64,000 nucleotides of DNA from Peptoniphilus asaccharolyticus DSM 20463 (GTDB lineage Bacteria; Bacillota; Clostridia; Tissierellales; Peptoniphilaceae). Each line of letters starts with the position of its first letter. The stretch's first letter is position 1. Below, piece after piece: positions 63,022 through 64,000 of this stretch. The notes under the pieces were generated by a model. It saw only the letters and a list, made by a program, of their open reading frames with translations. It ran no database searches and was not told the DNA's origin. The stretch spans positions 496,001-560,000 of the forward strand of contig NZ_FWWR01000009.1 of assembly GCF_900176115.1 (NCBI RefSeq). The letters are read 5' to 3'. Made by a program: the position numbers and the translations under genes.

Positions 63022-64000
63022 TTATTTACTTAATTCTTCTTCAATAAATTTTCTGAATTTTTTTAAAGCATTTGCTCTATGACTTATCTTATTTTTTTCT
63101 TCAGCTCCTAATTCAGCAAAAGTTTTGTCATATCCCTTTGGCATAAATATACTATCATATCCAAATCCTGCTTCACCTTTTTCAGTCTTAGTTATTTCAC
63201 CTTTGCAGATACCTTCAAAAAATAATTCTTCGTCATTTTCTCCTATATATGCTATAACAGTTTTAAATTGAGCTTTTCTACTGTTTGATTTCTCTAAATT
63301 TTTCAAAAGCAATTTTCTATTTTCTTTATCGTCGTGGTCAAACTTATCATTATATCTTGCTGATCTGACTCCCGGTTCTCCATTGAGTTCATCTACAAAT
63401 AACCCAGTGTCATCAGCTATAACGCAATGTTTAGTATATTTTTTCAACTCTACAGCTTTTATATGAGCATTTCCCTCTAATGTGTTTGAGTTCTCTTCTA
63501 CCTCTAAATCACCACTTAATATATCTGACTTAGTTAGTATTTCAACGTCTAATCCATCTAAAATTTTCTTTATCTCTTCAACTTTATGCTCATTATCTGT
63601 AGATAAAACAATCTTTTTATTTTTCTTGCTAGCTTTTTCTTGAATTTCGAATATCTTATTAAAAGACTCTTTTGATAAATCTAAAAGCTCATTTAATTTA
63701 CTAAATGAGAAAGGACTTCCTTCGGCAGTTCCTTGAATTTCAACAAATTCAAATTTATCATTTATAACTAAATTCAAATCAACATCCGCCTTTGAATCTT
63801 CTTTATAGCACAAGTCTACTAAACTTTCTCCATTTACTACTCCAACAGATAGAGCGGCTATTTTACTGATTATAGGATCTTCTTTAAAAATCCCTTTTTC
63901 TATATACTTATCAACCGCTAATCTTAAAGCTACATAAGCTCCATTTATACTAGTTGTTCTAGTACCCCCGTCAGCAGAAATTACATCGCAATCTATCCAA
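63022..64000 (-). CDS. RNase PH-RdgB fusion protein (N-terminus beyond window)
   Basis: The open frame runs to the window edge. From 64000 to about 63650 it encodes the end of RNase PH (WIDCDVISADGGTRTTSINGAYVALR, SVGVVNGESLVDLCYKEDSKADVD, then EIQGTAEGSPFS), which trims tRNA 3' ends. After a short linker (ASKKNKK) comes a complete RdgB/HAM1 domain with LSTDNEHKVEEIK, DDTGLFVDELNGEPGVRSARY and EKNKISHRANAL, which removes dITP/XTP from the nucleotide pool. Such rph-rdgB fusions exist in some other anaerobes. The codon at 63813 is inside the protein, not its start. Confidence 0.92.
   Translation of the reverse strand, partial: WIDCDVISADGGTRTTSINGAYVALRLAVDKYIEKGIFKEDPIISKIAALSVGVVNGESLVDLCYKEDSKADVDLNLVINDKFEFVEIQGTAEGSPFSFSKLNELLDLSKESFNKIFEIQEKASKKNKKIVLSTDNEHKVEEIKKILDGLDVEILTKSDILSGDLEVEENSNTLEGNAHIKAVELKKYTKHCVIADDTGLFVDELNGEPGVRSARYNDKFDHDDKENRKLLLKNLEKSNSRKAQFKTVIAYIGENDEELFFEGICKGEITKTEKGEAGFGYDSIFMPKGYDKTFAELGAEEKNKISHRANALKKFRKFIEEELSK

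Overview
The window is 64 kb of an AT-rich, low-GC Gram-positive chromosome. A PolC-type replicase, the rpsB-to-truB, ruvCAB-queA-tgt-yajC and smc-ftsY-ffh gene strings, and a six-cysteine peptide (SCIFF) with its radical SAM maturase all point to a clostridium-like Firmicute. Base composition and gene order suggest an anaerobic coccus of the Tissierellia/Peptoniphilaceae type. That placement is inference, since there is no rRNA here. Almost every gene lies on the minus strand. The exceptions are ychF and the ISL3 transposase remnant.

Layout, in the direction of minus-strand transcription (high to low coordinates). (1) 64000-62800: an RNase PH-RdgB fusion, cut by the window edge, then tRNA-Trp. 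(2) 62735-52535: plsX-acpP-rnc-radical SAM-smc-ftsY-alr, with rnc split by an intact IS30 copy. (3) 52498-49885: an ISL3-family element that carries a second IS30 copy inside it. (4) 49856-45885: ylxM-ffh-rpsP-khpA-rimM-trmD-rplS. (5) 45801-40454: a GH18 hydrolase, a zinc-phospholipase-C-like gene whose 3' end was cut off by the third IS30 copy, asnA, and an unknown gene. (6) 40446-33132: ruvC-ruvA-ruvB-spoIID-queA-tgt-yajC-scfA-scfB. (7) 33070-20896: recJ-rel-dtd-MBL-hemZ-murE-like, then aspS with its own promoter and an attenuator leader, an RseC-like gene and two unknown coiled-coil membrane proteins. (8) ychF on plus, divergent from an ABC transporter. (9) 17635-1: rpsB-tsf-pyrH-frr-uppS-cdsA-rseP-ispG-polC, then rimP-nusA-rnpM-infB-rbfA-nrnA-truB-ribF.

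Most genes are core information processing: translation factors, tRNA and rRNA modification, SRP targeting, replication and repair. Envelope and lipid genes (plsX, acpP, cdsA, uppS, ispG, alr, murE-like) are mixed in. Several operons have a hairpin terminator just in front of an internal gene (rimP, tsf, uppS, aspS, ruvC, asnA), so attenuation seems a common control mode.

The most notable points are mobile-element damage and degenerate proteins. All three IS30 copies have exact 4-bp target duplications. Only the copy inside rnc keeps an intact transposase, and it separates the RNase III catalytic domain from its dsRNA-binding domain. The IS30 end carries an outward TTGACA that could form a hybrid promoter for smc-ftsY. 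PolC has lost the recognisable histidines of its PHP domain. An ABC ATPase has lost its signature motif, catalytic Glu and H-loop His. nusA has an in-frame stop followed by 26 further acidic codons. A divergent Mur ligase occupies the usual hisS position, and dxr is missing from its usual place. No convincing wholly new multi-gene system was found. The best candidates for undescribed biology are the degenerate ABC transporter, the two coiled-coil membrane proteins and the aspS leader.
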